Made by a program: the position numbers and the translations under genes
Shown: one piece after another, positions 1 through 8,152 of the stretch
How the letters are laid out: every line of letters begins with the position of its first letter
Position numbering within the stretch: the first letter of the stretch is position 1
Notes under the pieces: model-generated
Told to the model about the DNA's origin: nothing
The model's input: only the letters and a program-made list of their open reading frames with translations
The model's database searches: none
Origin: Opitutales bacterium
Lineage (GTDB): Bacteria > Verrucomicrobiota > Verrucomicrobiia > Opitutales > UBA2987
Direction of reading: 5' to 3'
Length of the DNA: 13,745 nt
Assembly: GCA_021772555.1 (NCBI GenBank)
Contig: JAJFLT010000338.1
Span: 1-13,745 of the forward strand

Positions 1-348
1 TTCAATACAGACCTCAAGGGACCGGTTAGCATGGCGGCCGTATCCGAGCGCAAGGTTTCATCGAAACTGGGCATTAACCTCTCCGGGGGGCGATTGGTGG
101 CTTTTGGGAATTCCGATCTCATCGCTAATCAGAGGATCGGCTCCATTGGTAATTTCATGCTTATTCTAAATACCGTCAACTGGTGCCTGGGACGGGACAG
201 GATGCTGGCCATACCGCCCCGGCCCATCGAGAAGTTTCAACTTCCCGTCAGCCGGCAGGAGCTGAACCGGCTCGGCTTATTGCTTTTGACCATTCCCGGA
301 CTGCTCGCTGTGATGGGATTCGCGGTCGGCTGGATGCGTCGGCATTAA
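1..348 (+). CDS. GldG-family ABC transport auxiliary protein, C-terminal fragment
   Basis: The reading frame is open from the first base of the window to TAA at 346-348, so the gene starts upstream and the Met at 31 is internal. The visible ~115 residues match the end of the GldG / uncharacterised ABC-type transport auxiliary family: a Rossmann-like segment giving a 'RLVAFGNSDLIAN' strand-turn, then 'GNFMLILNTVNWCLGRD', a short 'IPPRPIE' stretch, and one C-terminal membrane helix (about LGLLLLTIPGLLAVMGFAVG) capped by basic WMRRH. In the family this soluble periplasmic domain is tethered to the membrane and works with an ABC ATPase and ABC-2 permease, which by context should lie just upstream. 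DUF4340 follows 15 bases later, a common partner. The function of this particular system cannot be told from the fragment. Family confidence is good; the substrate is unknown. Confidence 0.8.
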   Translation, partial: FNTDLKGPVSMAAVSERKVSSKLGINLSGGRLVAFGNSDLIANQRIGSIGNFMLILNTVNWCLGRDRMLAIPPRPIEKFQLPVSRQELNRLGLLLLTIPGLLAVMGFAVGWMRRH

Positions 349-363
349 CGGCAACAGAGAGAC

Positions 364-2370
364 ATGCGCCTTAAACTCACATTCATTCTCCTGGTTCTCA
401 ATCTATTCCTGCTTGGAATCATCTACCTTTTGGAAAAAGGACCCTCTGCCGACCTGCCGGGCGTCGGTCCGGTTCTGCCTGCCGGTCTGGTTGAAAACAG
501 CGATTATCTTGAAATTGAAGGGCGGGAGCTGGACGCCCATTGGGTACTGAACAAGTCCGGCGAGGAGTGGCGCATTGCCAGCCCCGTCAATTGGCAGGCC
601 AATTATTTTGCTGTCAGCCGCATCCTCAACCAGCTCCAGTTTTTGGAAAAAGAGTCATCTTTTTCCGTCAGTGAAATAGAAAATGCCGGGCGAACGCTTG
701 AAGATTATGGTCTGGACCGGCCGCGGGCCATTCTTACCTTGGGCCGTGGGAGGGATAAAACCGTTCTCAAAATCGGGGAAGCCACCGGCATTGGGGACCG
801 GCTTTACATCCTCTCTCCCGACCAGGGCGAAGTCTTTGTCGTGAGCAGGGAATTACTGGAAAGCATTTCCCTCGAACTGGCCGATCTGCGGGAATCGAAA
901 ATCTTCCATATTCCACTCTTCGAGGTGCGGGCGCTCCGCATCGTGGTGAGTCCGGGCAACACCATCGTGCGGATCGAAAAGAACGATGAAAACTGGAACT
1001 TTTTAACCCCCATTCAGACGGAGGCCGATCCTGCCCTGGTGGAAACCACGATCAACCGGCTGACTGCCATACGGGTGACCGATTTTCTGCCGCCAGACCT
1101 GCCGGGACAAGGGCTTGACGATTCCTCAATCACCCTGCGCGTAACCATCGAGGGCAACAATCGCAGGCAAACGCTTTTGCTCGGAAATACCGTCACGACC
1201 GCATCCGGGCCCCCGCGCCGATTTGCCAGACTATCCGATAATGCCACCGTTTTTTCCGTTCCGGCAGAGCCTTTTAACAATCTGCTCAGGGCGCAGGAAA
1301 CTTTGCGCGAGAAGAAATTTGTGCAATTTAATCCGAGATCCCTCAACGAGATCGAAATTGGCTCGGGCGACAAGCGTGTGAATTTGCAAAAATTTGAGGC
1401 CGGGGGCTGGCAATTGCCGATCAAAGACGATGCCGGGGCCCTACACACATGGGCCGCCGAACCGGCTTTGGTTAACGAACTGATCGTCGCCCTGCTTGAG
1501 ATGGAAGCAGTCAATTTCCCCAAAAATGCTCCCTCCGAAGAGGATCTCGAACGATTTGGAATCAATGATCCGCAAAGACGCGTGACCCTTCATGCAGAGG
1601 GGCAGCAGGTTCTCTTGCTGGGCGATTTGGATGCTGCCGGTGATTTAATTTATGCCAAAATAGAGGCCAGGCCGTTTATATACCAGGTACAGGTGGATGT
1701 TCTAAGGCACCTGCAAGCCCGCGCCCTCCATTTCCGGTCCCGCCTTTTTCACGACCAGCCAAATTCAGCGCAAATAGAAGCGATTGCTTTGCGCGATTTG
1801 GAAACCGGAGAAGAACTGTTTGTCTTGGACCGGCAAGCAGGCGGGAGTGCCGATGGCAACACCGATTTCGAAGAAAACGACAAAAAGCCGGGATTTTCCG
1901 ATGCCTTGGGCCTGTTGACCGAAAACGAGCGCGAAGCGGCCCAAACGCTTTTAGAGTATTCGAGCCGGTTCCGGGTGAAATCCTATTTGCGCAACGAATT
2001 TTCCGATAACTTCAATCTCGGAGACAAAGTTTTGCCGTGGAAATACCTCCTCGAATCAAAAATCAGCCTGCCGGGCGGGTCCGAAGATCAATTGCGAGTC
2101 TTTAACTTCTACTTTACAGAGCGTGTCGGGGGGACCACCCAATTTGGCGGATCGCCGGAATATGATCTCATTTTTGAATCGAGCCAGGAGTTGATCGATG
2201 CACTCTTTACCTTAGCTTTCCGCCGGGAAACACCCACTTTGCAGGATGTCGCTCCACCACTGCCTCCTCCGTCGCCGGAATCCGCAACTGTCGATGAAAC
2301 CACCGGGGAGTCAGCCGAACCGTCGGCCGATAGTATTGATGCGGTCGATTCCGGCCGGGATGAGGAATAG
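364..2370 (+). CDS. Membrane-anchored protein with two DUF4340 regions
   Basis: A 668-residue protein starting at ATG 364, 15 bases after the GldG-like gene, with only a weak purine stretch as ribosome site, so translation may be coupled. Residues 1-23 form a hydrophobic anchor (KLTFILLVLNLFLLGIIYLL), and the rest is predicted periplasmic. The DUF4340 hallmark, a 'L(E)-x-[YF]-G-[LI]-x-[DR]-P' turn followed by beta strands and a 'LGD/IGE' motif, appears twice: LEDYGLDRP at about residues 112-120 and LERFGINDP at about 395-403, so the protein looks like an internal duplication, roughly twice the usual DUF4340 length. The last ~40 residues are rich in Pro, Glu, Asp and Ser and are probably disordered. 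DUF4340 has no defined biochemical role. It recurs beside GldG-type ABC components, and an accessory envelope role is inferred from that. Confidence 0.8.
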   Translation: MRLKLTFILLVLNLFLLGIIYLLEKGPSADLPGVGPVLPAGLVENSDYLEIEGRELDAHWVLNKSGEEWRIASPVNWQANYFAVSRILNQLQFLEKESSFSVSEIENAGRTLEDYGLDRPRAILTLGRGRDKTVLKIGEATGIGDRLYILSPDQGEVFVVSRELLESISLELADLRESKIFHIPLFEVRALRIVVSPGNTIVRIEKNDENWNFLTPIQTEADPALVETTINRLTAIRVTDFLPPDLPGQGLDDSSITLRVTIEGNNRRQTLLLGNTVTTASGPPRRFARLSDNATVFSVPAEPFNNLLRAQETLREKKFVQFNPRSLNEIEIGSGDKRVNLQKFEAGGWQLPIKDDAGALHTWAAEPALVNELIVALLEMEAVNFPKNAPSEEDLERFGINDPQRRVTLHAEGQQVLLLGDLDAAGDLIYAKIEARPFIYQVQVDVLRHLQARALHFRSRLFHDQPNSAQIEAIALRDLETGEELFVLDRQAGGSADGNTDFEENDKKPGFSDALGLLTENEREAAQTLLEYSSRFRVKSYLRNEFSDNFNLGDKVLPWKYLLESKISLPGGSEDQLRVFNFYFTERVGGTTQFGGSPEYDLIFESSQELIDALFTLAFRRETPTLQDVAPPLPPPSPESATVDETTGESAEPSADSIDAVDSGRDEE

Positions 2371-2400
2371 TGCGCCCTCTTATTATTTAACGGCATTGGC

Positions 2401-5211
2401 ATGGTCCTTAATTTAAAGAGGAAGATTTCCAAAAGGAGTCTGATTTTTTACTTCGTCTGCCTTTACGGACTGAACTTTTTTTTGTTTTTGCTGGCCTTGG
2501 CCCTGGCCATTGTGAGCGGATATTTAATAACCGGAAAAGATATTCCCATTCCGCAGTTTGTTCTCAAAGACCTACGGGAAAACCTGGCCGATTATGGGCT
2601 CTATGCGGAAACGGAAAAACTGAATTTCGACCTTCTGGGCCGTGTAACCGCTCGGCGTTTGAAGATTTTCAGGGAAGGGGGCGGGGATTTGCTGGGACAA
2701 TGCGACTCTTTACAACTCACCCTCGATGTTCCGTTGCTCCTTCTCAAGAGGGTGAGCGTGGATTCCCTCGTCTTCCAAAATGGGCGCCTTTTCTGTCCGG
2801 CATTTTATTCTGACAGTGGAATCAGCGAAACACTGGCAAAAAAAATTCATGGGAACATCAGGCGCCAAGGCAATAGCTGGGAGATCGAGCGGTTCGACTT
2901 TGCGTTTTCAAATTTGCGAACGCACTTGAGCGGAAGCTGGCCCCAGGCCGGATTCACCCTTCGCCGGGAGCCCACCGTCGCCGAACCCGCTTTTCGCCCG
3001 CGACCATTGGAGCGCTACCTTTCCCTCTGTCGGCAGGCTCTTGACATGCAGGCCAAAGCGCAGAGTTTGGAGAATCCAGTCGCTCACCTGGAAGTTTCTT
3101 TTAACAAGGGCGAGTGGCCCGAGGCGCGGGTAATTTTGACCGGCGATTCCTATAAAGGGTTCCAGGGATTGAGTAGTGGAGCTTTTCGGTTGGTGGTTCC
3201 CCGTGTCGAATTGCCTCAATTGAGGTTGGCTCAACCCGTCGCTTGGGAAGTCCTCGATCTCAACTGGGAAAACCGGATTCGTGTCACCGATCCGGCAGCG
3301 CGCATCCACATCGGCTCCGCCCAGGAATTGATGGCTGGACGGGTAGAGAATGTGCAGTTTGCAGCCGCCGGTTTGGTGGCCGAAGGCAATGCGGTGGAAG
3401 CGTTGAGCGGTCAATTAAAGCTATCTTTTCCCCGTCTTGAAGGTTCGACCCATGCTTTGATGGGTAACCGTCCGCTGCAGTTGCGGGGCGATTTTGACCT
3501 CCGGCAAAAAAGCGGCCATTTGAGTCTCGATTCCGAAGTAGACCTTTTGCATGAGTTGGGGGACTACTTGGCAAGCCGTTGGAACGAGGCCGCCGTCATT
3601 GAACAACTTGCCCTTTCGGTTCCGCCCCGCCTGCGGGCATCCTGTATCTTTGGGCCGGACTTAAATTTTCAAGCCGCCGATTTCAGCCTGGCGCTCGGGT
3701 CGCTATCCTTTGGCGGCGTGGATTTTCTCCGTTTCAAAGCGCGCGGCAAGGCCGATACCAAACAGGTTCATTTAACCGATTTTACGCTGCAAAAGCCGGG
3801 CGAAAGAGTGGATGGCTCCCTCCAAATCGATTTTGAAAACAGTGATTACCGACTACTTCTGGCTGGCAGCGGGTTCCCCATTCCACTCAACCCCATAATG
3901 CCGGATTGGTGGGACAATATTTGGAAAAATATTACCTTTGGCGAAACTCCCCTCAATGCCGACCTCGAAGCCAGGGCCGGTTTGAGGACGAGTAAATTGA
4001 AATTTTATTTCGGCGGCTACGATGGTAAAGATGTGACGTTTCAAAATGCCGATTTTGAGGCCATCGATCTTAAAAGCTGGGCTCTTCCCGGGTTCGTGGA
4101 AATCTACGATTTGCAGGCCCATCGTCCGGAGGGGAGCGCCCGCGGGTCCGTAAAGTGGGTTTTCCTGGGACAATCGGCCGTGGCCCAGATGCTGGATTTG
4201 AGATCCCAACTGGACATCGCGCCATTATCCACCCTGCTGGGGCCGGATGTCGCCGGGGTGGTGGCGGATTTCGATCTGACGAAGCCGCCGGATTTGCACT
4301 TGGTGGGTAATCTCTACTATCCATCGGCCCCCTGGCCCATACGGAGAAACATCCATTTGCAGGCCTCCTCCCAAGCCCCTCTTTCCTACCTGGGCTATCC
4401 TTTGGATTACCTCAAATTTAAAGCCGAACTGACCGATGATCGCTTCGATATGGATTCGATTGGTTTTGGATTTACCGGGGGGGACGGCGGGGGCCAACTT
4501 ACCTGGCAAAAATTGGAGCCACAAAACCAGTTGGATGTAGTCCTGTTCTTGAAGGGTGCGGATCAACGAAAGGCATTTGAAACACTCGGTTGGATATCAT
4601 CCGCGAACAGCCAAATCGTAAACGATGGGGAAAATCTTCCCGTGGAACCGATTGGCAGTGGACTTCTCGATGTGGATTTGAGCGCCACCGGTGTGCCGGG
4701 CGATCTTCTCAGCTTTAAGGGATTGGGAAAACTGCAGGTGACGAAGGCGGATTTGGGGAAGGTCCACCTGTTCGGCGGCCTCTCACGCGCCCTTTATGGA
4801 ACCTGGGTTGACTTTACCACCCTCAATCTCGATTCGGGCGAAGGCAGTTTTATCTTGGATGAAACCCTGATCGAGTTCCCGGAGGTGAACGTGAGTGGTC
4901 CCGGTTCTCTTATCCGGGCTAGCGGGGGGATTGTCATGCCGGAGGGCGGGCTCGATTTCAGGGTGCGGGTCCACTTTTTCGAAAGCGGTGGAAAATCCCC
5001 ACTCTCCATCCTGGGGCCTATCCTGAAACCTTTTGAAAACGCTCTCGAACTGCGTTTGTGGGGCACCCTGAAGGAACCCAGGTGGCGTTTCCAGATCGAT
5101 CCCCGAAATGTTTTCCGCAGCCCGGTCACCCAGCGTTCCTCGCTTGAGGAGGAGAAAGAGAAAGAACCTTTGCCTACGATCGACCCACCCATCCCCGAGA
5201 GCGATTTGTAG
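2401..5211 (+). CDS. AsmA-like protein (inner-membrane-anchored, periplasmic)
   Basis: A 936-residue protein. ATG 2401 is the first possible start after the upstream stop, which lies in the same frame. A basic N-terminus (KRKISKRS) precedes one membrane helix at about residues 14-43. The rest is long beta-rich sequence with repeated 'L-x-L-x-F/D' strands. The C-terminal region, about residues 754-905 (GLLDVDLSATG, then SGEGSFILDETLIEFPEV, then a glycine-rich 'GIVMPEGGLDF' strand, ending in 'LELRLWGTLKEPRWRF'), is the AsmA C-terminal pattern. AsmA-like proteins (AsmA, TamB, YhdP, YicH in E. coli) span the periplasm and are implicated in lipid transport to the outer membrane or its assembly. 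It follows DUF4340 by 30 bases and probably shares its transcript. No clear Shine-Dalgarno is seen. The exact subfamily is uncertain. Confidence 0.78.
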   Translation: MVLNLKRKISKRSLIFYFVCLYGLNFFLFLLALALAIVSGYLITGKDIPIPQFVLKDLRENLADYGLYAETEKLNFDLLGRVTARRLKIFREGGGDLLGQCDSLQLTLDVPLLLLKRVSVDSLVFQNGRLFCPAFYSDSGISETLAKKIHGNIRRQGNSWEIERFDFAFSNLRTHLSGSWPQAGFTLRREPTVAEPAFRPRPLERYLSLCRQALDMQAKAQSLENPVAHLEVSFNKGEWPEARVILTGDSYKGFQGLSSGAFRLVVPRVELPQLRLAQPVAWEVLDLNWENRIRVTDPAARIHIGSAQELMAGRVENVQFAAAGLVAEGNAVEALSGQLKLSFPRLEGSTHALMGNRPLQLRGDFDLRQKSGHLSLDSEVDLLHELGDYLASRWNEAAVIEQLALSVPPRLRASCIFGPDLNFQAADFSLALGSLSFGGVDFLRFKARGKADTKQVHLTDFTLQKPGERVDGSLQIDFENSDYRLLLAGSGFPIPLNPIMPDWWDNIWKNITFGETPLNADLEARAGLRTSKLKFYFGGYDGKDVTFQNADFEAIDLKSWALPGFVEIYDLQAHRPEGSARGSVKWVFLGQSAVAQMLDLRSQLDIAPLSTLLGPDVAGVVADFDLTKPPDLHLVGNLYYPSAPWPIRRNIHLQASSQAPLSYLGYPLDYLKFKAELTDDRFDMDSIGFGFTGGDGGGQLTWQKLEPQNQLDVVLFLKGADQRKAFETLGWISSANSQIVNDGENLPVEPIGSGLLDVDLSATGVPGDLLSFKGLGKLQVTKADLGKVHLFGGLSRALYGTWVDFTTLNLDSGEGSFILDETLIEFPEVNVSGPGSLIRASGGIVMPEGGLDFRVRVHFFESGGKSPLSILGPILKPFENALELRLWGTLKEPRWRFQIDPRNVFRSPVTQRSSLEEEKEKEPLPTIDPPIPESDL

Positions 5212-5229
5212 GAGCGGAAGGCGCCCAGA

Positions 5230-7101
5230 CTACTTCAGTAAACCGGGCAGGACGAGGGTCAAGGCCGGCCAATAGGTAATGAGTAAAACGCCCGGCAACC
5301 GCACCAGAAGCAAGGGAAAGACGGAGCGGTAAACGTAGGGCATCGATTTCTTGAAGCGCATGGCGGAAAGAAACAGATTCATGCCCACGGGAGGGGTCAG
5401 GTAACCGAGTTCGAGGTTGGCCAGGAAAATGATGCCGAGGTGAATGGGATCGATTCCAAAGGCCAGACCCATGGGGATTATGAGGGGCACGACGACCACA
5501 ATGGCCGAAAAAATGTCCATCACGCACCCCACCAGGAGTAGAAATAAGTTCAGGGCGAGCAGGAATGTCCAGCGGTTCTCGATGGTCCGCCCGACCCAAT
5601 CTACGGCTTGATCCGGCAGGCGCGCATCGATCAGGTAATTGTTGAAGCCCATGGCCACCCCGAGGATGAGGAGAACCCCGCCCACCAGGAGGCCACATTC
5701 CGTCATGACTCTGGGGGTGTCACGCCAGAATCGTAAATCGCGGTAAATGAAAGTTTCCACCACAAAAGCATAGAGGGCGGTAACGGCGGCCGCCTCCACC
5801 GGGGTGGCGAACCCGCCGAACAAAGCGGTGAGGGCGACGACCGGCAGGAGCAATTCCCATTTTGCCTCCATCATGGCCCTCCCTGCCGTTTTTATATTGA
5901 ATGCCGGTAAGTCGTCTTTTTGGACCGTTTTCGAGGCTCGTCGAACACCCCACCAGGCCGTCAGGACAACGATCAGAACACCGGGTCCCAATCCGCCCAG
6001 AAATATTTCTTTAATCGTGACCGTGGCCCCGTTGGAAGTGGCTACCACCGCATAGAGGATGAGAGGCAGGCAGGGGGGGAACAAGAGACCCAGCGACCCC
6101 GCCGAGGTGAGCAGCCCGATGGCATCCTTTTCACTGTATCGGGCCGAGACCAGCACCGGCATGAGGAGCCCGCCGAGGGCCAGAATGGTTACCCCGGACG
6201 CGCCCGTAAATGAAGTAAAAAACGCGCAGACAAGAGCGGTGACAATGGCCGGGCCTCCCTTTATGCGTCCCACGAGGGCTTGAAATACCGCGATCAGGCG
6301 GCGGGACGCGCCTCCCTCGGCCAAAAAATATCCGGCCAGGGTGAACAGCGGAATGGCTGCCAGGGTCGGGTTCAAGACCATACGGTAGTGATCTACGGCA
6401 ATGGAGGCGATGGGGTTTTGGGCGCCCCAAATAAGAATCAAGGCGGCCCCACCCAAAGCGGAAAAAATGGGCGCCCCGAAAATGATGGCTGCTCCCAGCA
6501 ACAGGAGCAGCGGCAGGACCAGGTTTCCCGGGTCCATGGGAGGATAAATCCCAATCCCGATAAATAGTCCGCCAATGACCAGGATGAGGAGGCCGCCCTT
6601 CCAGGATTTGGCGTTATGGCGGAGAATTCTCCAGGCGATGATGGCAAATCCGAGGGGCATGAGCGCCTGAATGGCCCATACCGGAATCCCGTAGGCGAGG
6701 ATTTTGCCCGCCTCCCGGGATATGAAGACATACTGGCAACCGGCCACGGCCAATCCAGCGCAAATGGCAATGGTAAAGGCCCCGCTGAAGACAGCCGCTC
6801 CCGTTTTCCAACGCCCCTTGAGAAAAGTGGTCACGGTGGACATCGAAAGCAGGCGGTCTTCCCGCGCCGCAATGGCCGCCCCCAGCAGGGAGGAGACAAG
6901 CACCAGGTGCTGCACGATCGCGGTGACGCCCGAGATGCTTTGTTGAAAAAATTTGCGTAAGGCGATTTCCGCCAGGGGCAGCATGACCATACCGGCCAGT
7001 GAAAGCGTCACAAGCAGGTTTTCCAACTGATGCATAAAGCCGCGCCATGCCGGTTTGCCGATTTTTTCAGCCGGGTGTTCCGCCTCCGTCTCGAGATTCA
7101 T
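5230..7101 (-). CDS. TRAP transporter fused small and large membrane subunits (TatQM / DctQM)
   Basis: A 623-residue integral membrane protein. Residues ~23-165 are a DctQ-type small subunit: four hydrophobic helices with the family pattern in 'LPLAEIALRKFF' and 'VLVSSLLGAAIAAREDRLLS'. Residues ~190-620 are a DctM-type large subunit of the ion-transporter superfamily, with 'IPLFTLAGYFLAEGG', 'FTGASGVTILALGGLLMP', 'SLGLLFPPCLPLILYA' and the second-repeat signature 'YLTPPVGMNLFL'. Together they form the Na+- or H+-driven secondary transporter that accepts ligand from the periplasmic receptor. Q and M are separate genes in many TRAP systems; fusion is known in others. The gene lies 15 bases after tatP with no recognisable Shine-Dalgarno, suggesting translational coupling. 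It ends convergently with the AsmA-like gene, with 18 bases between stops. Confidence 0.92.
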   Translation of the reverse strand: MNLETEAEHPAEKIGKPAWRGFMHQLENLLVTLSLAGMVMLPLAEIALRKFFQQSISGVTAIVQHLVLVSSLLGAAIAAREDRLLSMSTVTTFLKGRWKTGAAVFSGAFTIAICAGLAVAGCQYVFISREAGKILAYGIPVWAIQALMPLGFAIIAWRILRHNAKSWKGGLLILVIGGLFIGIGIYPPMDPGNLVLPLLLLLGAAIIFGAPIFSALGGAALILIWGAQNPIASIAVDHYRMVLNPTLAAIPLFTLAGYFLAEGGASRRLIAVFQALVGRIKGGPAIVTALVCAFFTSFTGASGVTILALGGLLMPVLVSARYSEKDAIGLLTSAGSLGLLFPPCLPLILYAVVATSNGATVTIKEIFLGGLGPGVLIVVLTAWWGVRRASKTVQKDDLPAFNIKTAGRAMMEAKWELLLPVVALTALFGGFATPVEAAAVTALYAFVVETFIYRDLRFWRDTPRVMTECGLLVGGVLLILGVAMGFNNYLIDARLPDQAVDWVGRTIENRWTFLLALNLFLLLVGCVMDIFSAIVVVVPLIIPMGLAFGIDPIHLGIIFLANLELGYLTPPVGMNLFLSAMRFKKSMPYVYRSVFPLLLVRLPGVLLITYWPALTLVLPGLLK

Positions 7102-7116
7102 TGGTGGTGGGAAAGC

Positions 7117-8139
7117 TTAACGGCCTTTACGGTATTCAACCAATTGCCTTTGGACTTCATCGAATATCTCAGCCGGAACAATTTTGGTGCGGACGAAATC
7201 GTGAACTTCCTCCGCCTCATGTTTCCATAACGCCTCCGTTTGGGGAGTTACTTTTTGAACTTTTAAACCCCATTTTTTTTCCATCGTCGTAACGGATTCC
7301 TCATTTTCCCGTCGGCCCGTGGCCTTGATCTCGTCCCCCGCGATCCTGGCTGCTTTAATCATTTTCATACGTACCGCAAAGGGGATTTCTTCCCACACAC
7401 TTCTCGAAATGACGAGTGCCCCCACCAATGGGGACCAGTTGAGTTCGAGCATGTGGGGCGCGGGAGTATAAATTTGCGAACCCAGTGCGATGAGCGGTGG
7501 CACAGGAACGGCGTCGATGAGGCCGGTTTGCATGCTCGTCAGGATGTCCTCCGGTTCGAGCGGGACCACTTTAAATCCGGCTTCCCGGAAGGTGTCGGCC
7601 GTGCCGGTACTTCCGGCCCAGGTAAAGAGTTTGAGTTTCCTTAAGTCATCCGGGGTGGTGATTGGAGTCCGGGAAAAAAAGCGCACCCAGCCCATATCGG
7701 CCCAGAAAAGAGCGACGAAACCTTTTTCCCGCAACCGTTTTTCCAGCATGGGGCGTAGTTTTTCGCTCACATAATCGACTTCCGCCAGATTCCTGAACAT
7801 CATGGGCATAAATTGCAGGCCAGCCACCGCCGGCTCGATTTCGCTCAACCCGGTGGTCGTGAGCAAGCCCGCCTGAATCTGCTTGATGCGCATGCGGTCC
7901 ACCATGGCGGCCTCTCCTCCCTGGATGCCGCCGGGGTAAATTATCAATTCCACAGAACCGCCGGAGGCTTCCCTCCAGGCTTGCCCCATGCGTTGCAGAG
8001 AACGGTGGAAGGAGCCGCCCTTGGGCGCGATGGTGGTTAGTTTAATGGTATGTTTTTTCTCCGCTGCCTCCATCCGCGCGCCGACATAAATGGCCGTGAA
8101 AACGGTGAGTAAAATGATTGCGCGGAAGACGGATCGCAT
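7117..8139 (-). CDS. TRAP transporter periplasmic receptor (TatP / DctP family)
   Basis: A 340-residue solute-binding protein of the DctP superfamily. Residues 1-25 are a Sec signal peptide (basic MRSVFR, then a hydrophobic core, likely cleaved near MEA-AEKK). There is no cysteine anywhere, so it is not a lipoprotein, unlike the T. pallidum TatP. Family landmarks include 'IKLTTIAPKGGSFHRSLQRM' near residue 31, 'YPGGIQGGEAAMVDRMRIKQIQ' at 69-90 and 'TPITTPDDLRKLKLF' at 158-172, then 'MQTGLIDAVPVPP'. In most DctP proteins the motif D-L-k-G-l-K-i-R carries an arginine that binds the ligand carboxylate; here that position is Phe172, which argues for a different, perhaps non-carboxylate ligand. 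It follows tatT by 13 bases and precedes tatQM by 15. Family assignment is secure; the ligand is unknown. Confidence 0.9.
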   Translation of the reverse strand: MRSVFRAIILLTVFTAIYVGARMEAAEKKHTIKLTTIAPKGGSFHRSLQRMGQAWREASGGSVELIIYPGGIQGGEAAMVDRMRIKQIQAGLLTTTGLSEIEPAVAGLQFMPMMFRNLAEVDYVSEKLRPMLEKRLREKGFVALFWADMGWVRFFSRTPITTPDDLRKLKLFTWAGSTGTADTFREAGFKVVPLEPEDILTSMQTGLIDAVPVPPLIALGSQIYTPAPHMLELNWSPLVGALVISRSVWEEIPFAVRMKMIKAARIAGDEIKATGRRENEESVTTMEKKWGLKVQKVTPQTEALWKHEAEEVHDFVRTKIVPAEIFDEVQRQLVEYRKGR

Positions 8140-8152
8140 GGTGGTGGATTTT

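Noticed and set aside
31..348. Met at position 31 as a true gene start
   Set aside because: The frame is open to the window edge and the protein is clearly a C-terminal GldG-like piece, so this Met is internal.
1014..1565. Minus-strand 183-codon open frame inside the DUF4340 gene
   Set aside because: Low-complexity Ser/Arg-rich translation, antisense to a gene with clear motifs on the other strand.
5212..5229. Terminator between the AsmA-like gene and tatQM
   Set aside because: Only 18 bases separate the stops and no stable hairpin or T-run is visible; termination there may be Rho-dependent or overlap the coding ends.
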